64,000 nucleotides of DNA from an uncultured Erysipelotrichaceae bacterium (GCA_944326095.1 CALVCO010000001.1:22047-86046), one strand, 5' to 3'. Shown: positions 46,688-55,110, counted from the first letter of the stretch. The notes: generated by a model not told the origin, from the letters alone. A program made the numbers and translations.

Positions 46688-46720
46688 AGGATGGTCGAAA
46701 AAGATCATCCTTTTTATTTG
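46688..46720 (+). terminator. Terminator in the gap before pepP
   Basis: A 9-bp stem AGGATGGTC/GATCATCCT (one G-T) with loop GAAAAA is followed by TTTTTATTT. It implies a transcript arising in 46.2-46.7 kb, or read-through from prfB. Confidence 0.85.
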
Positions 46721-46729
46721 GTAGCTTCT

Positions 46730-46757
46730 TTGATTTTTGTGATTACTTGTGTATAAT
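46730..46757 (+). promoter_or_regulatory. Promoter of the aminopeptidase gene
   Basis: -35 TTGATT (46730-46735) and -10 TATAAT (46752-46757) are 16 bp apart, 29 bp before ATG 46787 with its TAGGAG. Confidence 0.7.
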
Positions 46758-46786
46758 TGAGTAGTATTAATAGGAGTTATTAAAAT

Positions 46787-48571
46787 ATGAATGTTAATGA
46801 TAAAATAATAGCTTTAAGAAATTTAATGAAAGAAAAAGGAATAGATTTATATTATATTCCAACTGATGATGATCATATGAGTGAATATATTGGTGATCAT
46901 TTTAAATGTCGTACTTATATGTCTGGTTTTACTGGTTCTGCTGGTTTTTTAGTTGTAAGTGCAAAAGAAGCGGGATTGTGGACAGATGGAAGATATTTTG
47001 TTCAAGCTGCAAAACAATTAAAAAATTCTGAAATAAAATTATTTAAAATGGGTATGGCTAAAGTTCCTACGGTTTTTGAATATTTAGTAGATAATTGTCC
47101 AACAAAAGGAACTGTTGGTTTTGATGGTAGAGTAGTGAATGCTAAAATTTATGAAGAATTGAGTCAAAAATTAGCTTTAAAAGAAGCTAAAATTAAAGCT
47201 GATGAAGATTTAGTTAATATGATTTGGCAAGATCGTCCTAATATGCCTGATAGTAAAGCCTTTATTTTAGATGATAAATATACAGGAATGTCAATTGTTA
47301 AAAAGATTGCTAAAGTACAAGAAGATATTAAAAATGAACATTGTGATTATTTGGTTGTTACAAGTTTGGAAGATGTTGCTTGGTTATTTAATCTTAGAGG
47401 TGATGATATAGCCAATACTCCAGTTAATTATGCTTATGCTTTAGTAGGCTTAAATGGGGTTAAATTATATATTGATGTTACAAAATTAGATGATAGTATT
47501 TGTGATAAATTGAAAAAGGCTAAAGTTGAAATTTGTGATTATGAAGCTTTAGCTAATGATTTAAAGGAAATTAAAGAAGGTAAAATTTGGCTTGATAAAA
47601 CTAAATTAAATGCTTATTTATATAAACAAATTTCTGTAGATATTTTAGATTCTAGAAATCCTATTGTATTATATCGGGCAATTAAAAATAGTATTGAAAT
47701 TAAAAATACTAAAAATGCCCATATTAAAGATGGGGTAGCGATGACTAAATTTATTTATTGGTTAAAAAGTAATGTTGGTAAAATACCAATGAGTGAACTT
47801 AGTGTGCAAAATAAATTATATGAACTAAGAGCGTTACAAAAGGATTATATTGAACCATCTTTCTCTACAATTTGTGCTTATAAAGGTAATGCAGCAATGA
47901 TGCATTATAGTGCTAGTGAAACAAGTAATGCAACATTAAATAATAGTGGATTTTTATTAATAGATAGTGGTGGAACATATTTAGATGGTACAACAGATAT
48001 TACTAGAACTATATGTTTAGGAAAAGTTAGCAAGAAAGATTGTTTCTATTACACTACAGTTTTAAGAGCTATGTTGAATTTGATGCATGCAAAATTTTTA
48101 TATGGTACAACAGGAGCTAATTTAGATATTCTAGCAAGGGGAATTTGTTGGCAATATGATATAGATTATCAATGTGGTACAGGTCATGGTGTTGGTCATG
48201 TTTTAGCTGTTCATGAAGGTCCACATAATATTCGTTGGGGTAAAGGTGTTGCGGCTGAAGTGGCATTTGAACCAGGAATGATTGTTACAGATGAACCTGG
48301 TATTTATATTCCAGATGTTATTGGTATTAGAATTGAAAATGAATTATTAGTTTGTAATGGTACAAATAATGAATATGGACAATTTATGCATTTTGAACCA
48401 TTGACTTTATGCCCAATTGATTTGGATGCAGTAGATGTTAGCTTAATGAATGATCAAGAAATTGAATGGCTTAATAATTATCATGAATTAGTTTATAATA
48501 AACTTAGTTCATATTTAAATGAAGAAGAAAAATTATGGTTAAAGACGCAAACTAGAAAGGTAATTAGATAA
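46787..48571 (+). CDS. Xaa-Pro aminopeptidase (M24B)
   Basis: This 594-aa protein matches the three-domain aminopeptidase P form, longer than E. coli PepP (441 aa). Two creatinase-like N-terminal domains begin MKEKGIDLYYIPTDDDHMSEYIGDHF and include GLWTDGRYFVQA. The C-terminal metallopeptidase domain carries the metal ligands in LIDSGGTYLDGTTDITRT, GTGHGVGHVLAVHEGP, VTDEPGIYIP and GIRIENELLV. It removes N-terminal residues preceding proline, in the cytoplasm. xthA follows 1 bp later and pepV 12 bp after that. Peptide uptake by the Opp system would feed it. Confidence 0.93.
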   Translation: MNVNDKIIALRNLMKEKGIDLYYIPTDDDHMSEYIGDHFKCRTYMSGFTGSAGFLVVSAKEAGLWTDGRYFVQAAKQLKNSEIKLFKMGMAKVPTVFEYLVDNCPTKGTVGFDGRVVNAKIYEELSQKLALKEAKIKADEDLVNMIWQDRPNMPDSKAFILDDKYTGMSIVKKIAKVQEDIKNEHCDYLVVTSLEDVAWLFNLRGDDIANTPVNYAYALVGLNGVKLYIDVTKLDDSICDKLKKAKVEICDYEALANDLKEIKEGKIWLDKTKLNAYLYKQISVDILDSRNPIVLYRAIKNSIEIKNTKNAHIKDGVAMTKFIYWLKSNVGKIPMSELSVQNKLYELRALQKDYIEPSFSTICAYKGNAAMMHYSASETSNATLNNSGFLLIDSGGTYLDGTTDITRTICLGKVSKKDCFYYTTVLRAMLNLMHAKFLYGTTGANLDILARGICWQYDIDYQCGTGHGVGHVLAVHEGPHNIRWGKGVAAEVAFEPGMIVTDEPGIYIPDVIGIRIENELLVCNGTNNEYGQFMHFEPLTLCPIDLDAVDVSLMNDQEIEWLNNYHELVYNKLSSYLNEEEKLWLKTQTRKVIR

Positions 48572-48572
48572 A

Positions 48573-49325
48573 ATGCTTTTTGTATCATGGAATGTTAATG
48601 GATTAAGAGCTTGTGTCACTAAAGGTTTTGAAGATTTTTTTAAAGAAATGGATGCAGATTTTTTCTGTATTCAAGAGACTAAGATGCAGCCTCATCAATT
48701 AGTTTTAGAACTTCCTGGTTATCATCAATATTTTCATAGTGCCATTAGAAAAGGTTATTCAGGTACAGCAATATTTGCGAAAAAAGAACCTATAAGTGTT
48801 AGTTATGATTTTAATGATGATAAGCATAATGATGAAGGAAGAGTTATAACTTTAGAATATGATAATTTTTATTTGGTTAATGCTTATGTACCAAATAGTA
48901 AAGAAGGTTTATTGCGTTTAGATTATCGCCAAGAGTGGGAAGATTGGTTAAGAGAAAATCTAGTAAAACTTAGTATGAAAAAAAGTGTTATCTATTGTGG
49001 TGATTTAAATGTAGCTCATAATGAGATAGATCTTAAAAATCCTGATAGTAATCATAAAAATGCTGGTTTTTCAGATGAAGAACGTAATAAATTTAGTGAA
49101 TTATTAGCTAGTGGTTTTGTTGATACTTTCCGTTATCTTTATCCTGAAAAGGTTGAATATTCGTGGTGGAGTTATCGTTTTAATGCGCGTGCTAAGAATA
49201 TTGGCTGGCGTATTGATTATTTTATTGTGTCGAAAGATTTGAAAGAAAAGATAAAGGATGCTAAAATACATAGTAATATATATGGTTCAGATCATTGCCC
49301 AGTTAGCTTAGATATTGAACTATAG
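48573..49325 (+). CDS. xthA: Exodeoxyribonuclease III / AP endonuclease
   Basis: The protein of 250 aa cuts DNA at abasic sites and degrades 3' ends in base-excision repair. SWNVNGLRA, the metal-binding Glu in FCIQETKMQ, GYSGTAIF, VNAYVPNS, CGDLNVAHNEIDL, WWSYRFNARAKNIGWRIDYF and the final GSDHCPVSLDI are all standard ExoIII motifs. It could act after the uracil-DNA glycosylase encoded at 12 kb. It starts 1 bp after the aminopeptidase stop with no clear RBS of its own, so it probably relies on coupled translation. Confidence 0.95.
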   Translation: MLFVSWNVNGLRACVTKGFEDFFKEMDADFFCIQETKMQPHQLVLELPGYHQYFHSAIRKGYSGTAIFAKKEPISVSYDFNDDKHNDEGRVITLEYDNFYLVNAYVPNSKEGLLRLDYRQEWEDWLRENLVKLSMKKSVIYCGDLNVAHNEIDLKNPDSNHKNAGFSDEERNKFSELLASGFVDTFRYLYPEKVEYSWWSYRFNARAKNIGWRIDYFIVSKDLKEKIKDAKIHSNIYGSDHCPVSLDIEL

Positions 49326-49337
49326 GGGAGATTTAAT

Positions 49338-50693
49338 ATGGAAATTAAACAATATGTGGAAAATTATCGCCAACAATTGCTTGATTATTTAGCTAAATTA
49401 GTTAGTTTTAATAGTGTTGAGGGTAAAAGTGAAATAGATGCACCATTTGGTAAAGGACCAAAGGATTGTTTGCATGAAGCTTTAAAAATATGTAAGGAAT
49501 TAGGTTTTGAAACAACTAATTTAGATAATTATTGTGGTTATGCCCAAATTGGTGAAGGTGAACAAGTTATTGGTATTTTAGGACATTTAGATATCGTACC
49601 TTGTGGTGAAGGATGGGACAGTGACCCATTCGAGATGGTTATTCGTGATGGTAAAGTCTATGGCCGTGGGGTTAGTGATGATAAAGGTGCTGTAGTAGCA
49701 AGCATGATTGCTTTGAAAATTATCAAGGATATGGGAATTAAGCTTGATAAGCGTATTCGCTTAATCATGGGTTGTAATGAAGAAACTGGATCAAAATGTT
49801 TAGCTCATTATGTTGAATGTGAAGGACATATTGATATGGGCTTTACTCCTGATGGAGAATTTCCAGGAGTTCATGGTGAAAAAGGCATGATTGGGGGCTT
49901 AATCAAGAGTAAAAATACTAAGATTATTGATATTAAAGGTGGAATTGCTAGCAATGTTGTTTGTAATCATTGCATGATTAAAGTTGAAAAGAATTCTTTT
50001 AGTAAGCGTGCTTTTGAAGATTACTTAAATAATAATGATATTGAATATGCAATTGATGAAGAAGATGATGCTTTAATTATTAATGTTAAGGGTGTAGCAG
50101 CTCATGCAAGTACTCCACAAATGGGTGTAAATGCAATTTCTTATACTTTATGTGCTTTAAAGGCTGCAGGTTTTAATGATTCTTTTGTAGATTTTTATTG
50201 TTCACATATTGGCTTAGAAACAAATGGTAAAATGTTAGGTATTGATGTTAGCGATGATTATGGTGAGTTAACTTTAAATAATGGTATTATTTATAAAGAA
50301 GATGATACGATATATGCAACATTAGATATGCGTTTCCCTGTTACGATGATTTCTAAACAAGTTATTAATTTAATGAAAGATAATTTGGAAGATGAAAATG
50401 GTATTATTGAAATAAATAGTCGGGTTGAACCATTATTTTATCCAATTGATAGTCCATTAGTTTCAAAATTATTGAGTGCTTATCAAGAAGTTACTAATGA
50501 TTATGATACTATGCCAATGACTATGGGTGGGGGAACATATGCTAAAGGTATTCATAATTGCATAGCATTTGGTTGTGCTTTCTTAGGTGAAGATAATCAT
50601 ATTCATGATGCAAATGAATGTTGTTCCATCGATAGTTTAATGAAGCAAGTAGAAATTTATACGATAGCTATCATGAAATTATTAGAAAATTAG
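49338..50693 (+). CDS. pepV: M20 family dipeptidase, PepV/Sapep type
   Basis: The protein of 451 aa is a zinc dipeptidase. Metal and active-site motifs are ILGHLDIVPCGEGWDSDPF, GRGVSDDKGAVVAS (bridging Asp) and MGCNEETGSKCLAHYVE (catalytic Glu pair). A dimerisation or lid domain lies between about 185 and 385, including the conserved HAS in VKGVAAHASTPQMGVNA. The end has TMGGGTYAKGIHNCIAFG and HDANECCSIDSL. It hydrolyses unspecific dipeptides in the cytoplasm, completing peptide use after Opp import and aminopeptidase P. The RBS is GGGGAG. Confidence 0.93.
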   Translation: MEIKQYVENYRQQLLDYLAKLVSFNSVEGKSEIDAPFGKGPKDCLHEALKICKELGFETTNLDNYCGYAQIGEGEQVIGILGHLDIVPCGEGWDSDPFEMVIRDGKVYGRGVSDDKGAVVASMIALKIIKDMGIKLDKRIRLIMGCNEETGSKCLAHYVECEGHIDMGFTPDGEFPGVHGEKGMIGGLIKSKNTKIIDIKGGIASNVVCNHCMIKVEKNSFSKRAFEDYLNNNDIEYAIDEEDDALIINVKGVAAHASTPQMGVNAISYTLCALKAAGFNDSFVDFYCSHIGLETNGKMLGIDVSDDYGELTLNNGIIYKEDDTIYATLDMRFPVTMISKQVINLMKDNLEDENGIIEINSRVEPLFYPIDSPLVSKLLSAYQEVTNDYDTMPMTMGGGTYAKGIHNCIAFGCAFLGEDNHIHDANECCSIDSLMKQVEIYTIAIMKLLEN

Positions 50694-50716
50694 CCTCTAT
50701 ATAAGAGGCTTTTTAA
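50692..50716 (+). terminator. Terminator after pepV
   Basis: A 7-bp stem AGCCTCT/AGAGGCT with a 5-base loop overlaps the pepV stop and is followed by five T. Confidence 0.85.
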
Positions 50717-50730
50717 CTGAGGAGGGTAAA

Positions 50731-51558
50731 ATGAAAAAAATTGCAATAATGTATGATTTTGATAAGACTTTATCAAATAAAGATATGCAAGAATATAGTC
50801 TTATTCCTTCACTAGGATATGAGGATACTAGTAAGTTTTGGCAAGAAGTTTCTGCTTTTAGCAAGTTAAATAAAATGGATCCAATTTTGTCATATATGTA
50901 TAAAGTATTAGAAAAAAGTAAAAATGGATTAGGCTATGATTTTTTAAAATCATTAGGAAAAGATGTTGAATTTTTTGATGGTGTTGAAGATTGGTTTGCA
51001 AGAATAAATCAATTTGGTAAAGAATATGGTTATGAAGTTGAGCATTATATTATTTCTAGTGGTATGAAAGAAATGATTAAGGGAACTACTATCGCTAATA
51101 ATTTTCGTAAGATATTTGCATGCAAATATGTCTATGAAAATAATAGAGCTATTTGGCCAGGAGTTTGTGTGAATTATACAACTAAGACACAATATATTTT
51201 TAGAATTAATAAACAAGTATTAGATGAAAATGATGATGATAGCTTAAATACTTATGTAGATATGAATTCTAGGCCTATTCCTTTTACTAGGATGATTTAT
51301 ATTGGTGATGGAATTACTGATGTTCCTTGTATGCGTTTAGTTAAGGAATATGGGGGAAATTCCATAGTTGTTTATAATAAAGCGAAAAATAAAAGCATGA
51401 TGATAGCTAAGAAACTTATTGATGAAAATAGGGCTAATTTCATGTGTGAAGCTAACTATACTAATAATAGTAGAATTGATAAAATTGTTAAGATGATAAT
51501 CAAAGAAATTAGCGCTAAGGAGGAATTAATTGATGCCCAAGGCTATGATGAAAACTAA
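50731..51558 (+). CDS. HAD-superfamily phosphatase-like protein
   Basis: The protein of 275 aa resembles phosphoserine phosphatase-type HAD hydrolases. Motif I is MYDFDKTLSNKDM with both Asp residues, motif II HYIISSGMKEMI, a lysine occurs in YTTKTQYIFRINK, and motif IV is MIYIGDGITDVPCMRLVKEYGG. The cap region (about 25-95) is helical. The substrate is unknown; proteins like this are common in Bacillota without a proven function. The RBS is GAGGAGGG. It overlaps the next gene by 26 bp. Confidence 0.82.
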   Translation: MKKIAIMYDFDKTLSNKDMQEYSLIPSLGYEDTSKFWQEVSAFSKLNKMDPILSYMYKVLEKSKNGLGYDFLKSLGKDVEFFDGVEDWFARINQFGKEYGYEVEHYIISSGMKEMIKGTTIANNFRKIFACKYVYENNRAIWPGVCVNYTTKTQYIFRINKQVLDENDDDSLNTYVDMNSRPIPFTRMIYIGDGITDVPCMRLVKEYGGNSIVVYNKAKNKSMMIAKKLIDENRANFMCEANYTNNSRIDKIVKMIIKEISAKEELIDAQGYDEN

Positions 51559-52189
51559 AATTATTCTAATAATTATCTTAATTATCTTAATTGGTTGTGG
51601 TTGTTTTTGGTTATTAAAGCCAAAAGAAGAAATTGAAGTGCATAGTATATATTTAGATTTAAGTATTCCTTTATATCAAGATAGCAATGTTGATGAAAAT
51701 TTACAACAAGCTAAATTATTAGTACAAGCTATTAATAATCAATTAGCTGAAGAAAAAAATTTAGAATTAATTGTACAAGATGATGAAAATTTGTTTCAAG
51801 AAAAAGATTTGAGTGCTGATTTAACTTTAAGTATTCAATGTTTAAAAGCTGATGAAAGTAAAATAACTAGTTATTTGCCTATTAGTAATGATAGTAAACA
51901 TGATGATAGTTTGAAATTTGCGAATATTGTAGCTAATAATTTAGTTGATTTAAATTATCAAGGTAATTATTATTACTATCTACTACCAGTTGGTAATGAT
52001 ATGTATCATGAATTAACTAGCCAAGAAAAAATTGTTGATGAAACTGCAATTGGTTTACCACTTTTAGCTAATTGTCAAAAGCCTATTATCATGTTAAATT
52101 ATTATTATCAAGAAAATAATGAAGAAGTAATGAATACTTTAGCTAGTAAACTTGCTGAAGCAGTCATGACTTATTTTAATGAGGCTTAA
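51533..52189 (+). CDS. Membrane-anchored protein resembling a degenerate N-acetylmuramoyl-L-alanine amidase
   Basis: The protein of 218 aa has one N-terminal membrane helix (IILIIILIILIGCGCFWLL), so the rest should lie outside the cell. The domain order looks like Amidase_3: a first strand HSIYLDLSIPLY, a helix LLVQAINNQLAEEKNLELIVQDDE, then LSADLTLSIQCLKADE where active amidases have ADLFVSIHANA, and the ending ASKLAEAVMTYFNEA. The expected zinc ligands are missing: SIQ replaces SIH and no DPGHGG is present. I infer a non-catalytic relative. The start ATG 51533 has AAGGAGG 9 bp upstream. It is coupled to both neighbours. Confidence 0.45.
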   Translation: MPKAMMKTKIILIIILIILIGCGCFWLLKPKEEIEVHSIYLDLSIPLYQDSNVDENLQQAKLLVQAINNQLAEEKNLELIVQDDENLFQEKDLSADLTLSIQCLKADESKITSYLPISNDSKHDDSLKFANIVANNLVDLNYQGNYYYYLLPVGNDMYHELTSQEKIVDETAIGLPLLANCQKPIIMLNYYYQENNEEVMNTLASKLAEAVMTYFNEA

Positions 52190-52190
52190 T

Positions 52191-52877
52191 ATGGATAATG
52201 CTAGTAAATTTTTGGAGGCTTTTGTTTCTATAGAACAAAGTATGAGGGATATTTTAAAACCTTCACGCAATATGAAATTTTATCAATTGGTAAATTTATG
52301 TTCAAAAAGTAATCCGATTATTAGATCTAAACAAATGGATTTAATGGAATATGCGGATTTAAGAAACGCTATTGTGCATCAAAGAGGTAATCAACAGGAG
52401 ATTATTGCCCAGCCTGTTGATAGTGTAGTAAATGATATTATGGCAATTGCTCAAGCATTAAAAAAGGATGAGCAGATTGGTATGCACTTGCATAAAAAAG
52501 TGGTTGTATGTCATCCTAATGATTTAATTTTAGATACTTATTATTTGATGCAAAAATTGGGTACTAGTAAATTACCAATATATGATGAAGATAAATTTAT
52601 AGGGCTAATTACTTATAAAGAAATAGCTAATTGGGCTATCAATCAACCGAGTTTGCAATATATAAGTGAAATTATTGAAGAGTGTGCTGATGATCGTGTT
52701 ATCTTTATGGATCGTAAACGGGATATTTCTAAAATAATTTTAGAATTTGAAAACTCTTTAAAAAAAGGTATTTATGTATTGGTGGTAATTATTACGGAAA
52801 CAGGTATGAAAGATCAAAAGCCTTTAGGTATATTTACGGTTTATGATTTACCAGAATTAATGTCTTATTTATATTAA
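52191..52877 (+). CDS. HEPN-like N-terminal domain fused to a CBS-domain pair
   Basis: The protein of 228 aa has two parts. Residues 1-90 are helical and contain DLRNAIVHQR, with Arg58-Asn59-x3-His63, the R(N)x4H pattern of HEPN ribonuclease and antitoxin-like domains. Residues 98-228 form two CBS motifs (VVVCHPNDLILDTYYLMQKLGTSKLPIYDEDKFIGLITYKEI and the FMDRKRDISK...LGIFTVYDLPELM half), which usually bind adenine nucleotides. This suggests a nucleotide-sensing regulator with a possible RNA-cleaving or protein-binding head. I chose ATG 52191 with GAGG upstream; ATG 52179 lies in the preceding gene. Function is inferred only from domains. Confidence 0.6.
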   Translation: MDNASKFLEAFVSIEQSMRDILKPSRNMKFYQLVNLCSKSNPIIRSKQMDLMEYADLRNAIVHQRGNQQEIIAQPVDSVVNDIMAIAQALKKDEQIGMHLHKKVVVCHPNDLILDTYYLMQKLGTSKLPIYDEDKFIGLITYKEIANWAINQPSLQYISEIIEECADDRVIFMDRKRDISKIILEFENSLKKGIYVLVVIITETGMKDQKPLGIFTVYDLPELMSYLY

Positions 52878-52878
52878 A

Positions 52879-52908
52879 AAAACTAGGAGCAAATCCTAGT
52901 TTTTATAA
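52879..52908. terminator. Bidirectional terminator between the CBS gene and lysO
   Basis: A 10-bp stem AAAACTAGGA/TCCTAGTTTT with loop GCAAA is flanked by A- and T-runs. It lies between two convergent genes. Confidence 0.88.
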
Positions 52909-53508
52909 TGGTGGTAAATTTAAACAAATAGATATTAAAATAGGTACAAAGAAAGAGCAGATGATTCCATTTATTACAGAGAGTACTACTGTATGTTCAT
53001 CAGTATATTTTAACATCATTGGTAAAGTAGTATCCTCACTGGTAGCTCCAGCTGGAGCTATACAAGTATAGTAATTAAATCTTATGGCGATAAAGGGAAT
53101 GATGAAAAAAGAAAATATTTCCCGCATTAAATTACTTAAAAAGGCAATCGAGCCAATTGAAGAATTAACTAATTTACTAAGGGTTGCGCCCGATAGACTA
53201 TACCATCCCATACCACTGGTGATTGCCATACTATAGTTATAAGGAATATTAGTCAATAATGAACATATTATGCCAGCAAAAAATGAGGCGATGATAATAC
53301 CAAATGGTATGATGAATATTTTTATATTAAATTGTTTTATTTTGGTTAGTACTCCATCTTGCATACCGATGCTAATGCCTACCGAAAACATTAATATATA
53401 TAGAATTAAATCGGTATTTTGGGTAATTAAATTTAATAAATCTATATTTAAGTCTAATATGCCAATAAATAGACCAACAATTAGGGCAGATACGGTATAT
53501 TTTACCAT
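52903..53508 (-). CDS. LysO-type exporter, C-terminal subunit
   Basis: This 201-aa membrane protein of about five or six helices matches the C-terminal two thirds of LysO (YbjE, DUF340). The family motifs are GMGWYSLSGATLSKLVNSSIGSIAFLSNLMREIFSFFIIPFIA and CIAPAGATSEDTTLPMM, with conserved acidic residues. E. coli LysO is one 299-aa lysine exporter; here the N-terminal part is a separate upstream gene that overlaps by 7 bp. The substrate is probably lysine or a toxic analogue, but other basic compounds cannot be ruled out. Confidence 0.82.
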   Translation of the reverse strand: MVKYTVSALIVGLFIGILDLNIDLLNLITQNTDLILYILMFSVGISIGMQDGVLTKIKQFNIKIFIIPFGIIIASFFAGIICSLLTNIPYNYSMAITSGMGWYSLSGATLSKLVNSSIGSIAFLSNLMREIFSFFIIPFIAIRFNYYTCIAPAGATSEDTTLPMMLKYTDEHTVVLSVINGIICSFFVPILISICLNLPPL

Positions 53509-53789
53509 TGGCTATCCTTCCTTTCTTTATTAGTCATAAAGCGTTTAGTTAGAAAGTATACGACGATAATAGAAAGTATGGTAGGAATAATAAAGAAGAT
53601 AAAGCTTGTTATTCCTAAATTGGCAAGTTCATTAACAAAATTTTCTTTACTTCCAATATTTATTCCCATTGCAAATATTAAAATAATGGTGGCTATAAGT
53701 TGTATTTTTTCATTTATGATTTTGAAATTTTTATTTTTTATAAAATTGCCAATAATAATTCCTATTGCCATTACAATAATAATATCCAT
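53502..53789 (-). CDS. LysO-type exporter, N-terminal subunit
   Basis: This 95-aa membrane protein has three hydrophobic helices (IIIVMAIGIIIGNFI, IQLIATIILIFAMGINIGS, LGITSFIFFIIPTILSIIVVYFL). The IFAMGINIGSKENFVNELANLG segment parallels the first repeat of LysO, and MFSVGISIGMQDGVLTKI in the next gene parallels the second. The gene overlaps the C-terminal subunit gene by 7 bp, so the two parts should be made in equal amounts and assemble into one transporter. Confidence 0.72.
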   Translation of the reverse strand: MDIIIVMAIGIIIGNFIKNKNFKIINEKIQLIATIILIFAMGINIGSKENFVNELANLGITSFIFFIIPTILSIIVVYFLTKRFMTNKERKDSQW

Positions 53790-53911
53790 ATTAGTATCCT
53801 TTCATGCACTATGGTAAAAATAATATCACTTTTTTTGATGAAATTGTAGTATCTGTTTGATATAATCTATAACTAGTGGAAAAACTTAAAAAATAAAAAG
53901 GAGCCATTTTT

Positions 53912-54475
53912 ATGGGGATAGTTGAATTATTTATTCTAGCAATTGGTGTTAGTATGGATGCTTTTGCGGTTTCAATATGCAAAGGTTTGAGTATGAAAAA
54001 GACTAATATTAAGGCTATGGCTACATGTGGGCTATGGTTTGGAAGCTTTCAGGCTTTGATGCCACTTATTGGTTTTTTGTTGGGTAGTTTGTTTGCTAGT
54101 GCTATTCAAGCGATAGATCATTGGGTTGCCTTTGCCTTATTGGCATTTATTGGCATAAGCATGATAAAAGATGCTTTTGGTGATGAAGAAGAGGAATGTG
54201 ATGCTGATTTTTCTTTTAAGACGATGTTTACTATGGCTCTAGCTACTTCTATTGATGCTTTGGCTATTGGCATATCTTTAGCGATGGTTGGCAATGTTAA
54301 TATTATTTTAGCTATTACTTTAATTGGTATTACTACAGGTATAATATCGGCAATAGGAGTTAAAATTGGGGGTATTTTTGGTAATAAATTTGAAAAGAAG
54401 GCTCAGATTGCTGGAGGTATTATTTTAATCATATTAGGTATTAAAATTTTATTGGAACACTTAGGTATTTTGTAG
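53912..54475 (+). CDS. mntP: Manganese exporter MntP
   Basis: This 187-aa membrane protein has six helices in two similar halves. The conserved Asp motifs are LAIGVSMDAFAVSICKGL in the first helix and MALATSIDALAIGISLAM in the fourth, both needed for Mn2+ efflux in characterised MntP. It also has GLWFGSFQALMPLIGFLLG and an acidic cytoplasmic loop (GDEEEECDAD). The RBS is AAAGGAG. The upstream 120 bp carry a TATAAT at 53861-53866 but no recognisable Mn riboswitch. Confidence 0.95.
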   Translation: MGIVELFILAIGVSMDAFAVSICKGLSMKKTNIKAMATCGLWFGSFQALMPLIGFLLGSLFASAIQAIDHWVAFALLAFIGISMIKDAFGDEEEECDADFSFKTMFTMALATSIDALAIGISLAMVGNVNIILAITLIGITTGIISAIGVKIGGIFGNKFEKKAQIAGGIILIILGIKILLEHLGIL

Positions 54476-54501
54476 ATTCTCATTTTACAAGACAATGTTC
54501 T

Positions 54502-54519
54502 TACGATATGTCGTATAAT
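54502..54519 (+). promoter_or_regulatory. Inverted repeat over the -10 of the XRE regulator gene
   Basis: TACGA-TATG-TCGTA (54502-54515) overlaps TATAAT at 54514-54519, about 45 bp upstream of the XRE gene. This is where an autorepressor would bind. I see no second copy in the window. Confidence 0.5.
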
Positions 54520-54561
54520 ATTTATGTCATTTAATCTATATTTTTAGTAGGAGGAAAGGCC

Positions 54562-55074
54562 ATGGATCAAAAAAAGATTGGTGATTTCTTGAAGAGTTTA
54601 CGACAGGAAAAAGGATTAACTCAGACCCAACTTGCGGATATTTTATATGTTTCTAATCGTTCTATTTCTAGATGGGAACAGGGGAATGGTTTGCCAGATA
54701 TTGATTTGTTGTTAAAATTGGCTCATTTTTATGATGTTAAGCTTGAAGAAATCTTAGATGGTCAAAGGAATAATATGGATAATAAAATGGATAGCACAGT
54801 TTTAAAGGTAGCAGAACTTGAAAATGATGAGAAGAAGAAAATGATTAGAATAATTCAGGTGATTACTTTAATTAGTTTGATTTTTCTTTTAATTAGTTAT
54901 TTGTTGTCGGATAGTCTAGGCCAAAATGATATAATTGATTTTATCTTTGGCTTTGGAAATGGATTGACATTTGGTACTTTAGTTTTAATCTTGATTATAA
55001 CTAGTCGTTGGGGTATTAAAATAAAAGAATTTAAAAAGCGTATTACTAAAAATGATAAAAGGTCTACCAGATAG
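54562..55074 (+). CDS. XRE-family transcriptional regulator with two C-terminal membrane helices
   Basis: The protein of 170 aa starts with a helix-turn-helix domain of the XRE type (KIGDFLKSLRQEKGLTQTQLADILYVSNRSISRWEQG, residues 4-40, continuing to LEEILDG). The second half has two hydrophobic helices (IIQVITLISLIFLLISYLL and IIDFIFGFGNGLTFGTLVLILII). Membrane-anchored XRE regulators of this layout often sit beside transporter genes in Bacillota. Here a heterodimeric ABC exporter follows, so this is probably its regulator. The RBS is TAGGAGG. An inverted repeat over its promoter suggests autoregulation. Confidence 0.83.
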   Translation: MDQKKIGDFLKSLRQEKGLTQTQLADILYVSNRSISRWEQGNGLPDIDLLLKLAHFYDVKLEEILDGQRNNMDNKMDSTVLKVAELENDEKKKMIRIIQVITLISLIFLLISYLLSDSLGQNDIIDFIFGFGNGLTFGTLVLILIITSRWGIKIKEFKKRITKNDKRSTR

Positions 55075-55089
55075 TTGGTAGACTTTTTA
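55059..55089 (+). terminator. Terminator between the XRE gene and the ABC exporter genes
   Basis: AAGGTCTACC/GGTAGACTTT (10 bp, one G-T) with an 8-base loop that includes the XRE stop codon is followed by TTT. Since no clear promoter follows, it may act as a conditional attenuator of the exporter genes. Confidence 0.75.
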
Positions 55090-55110
55090 CATATAGAGGA
55101 GTTTGTCTAA

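Noticed and set aside
46198..46720. T-box or other known riboswitch
   Set aside because: I found no T-box core sequence and no conserved block of a riboswitch I know.
53790..53911. Manganese riboswitch (yybP-ykoY) before mntP
   Set aside because: The 122-bp gap lacks the conserved paired loops of that element.
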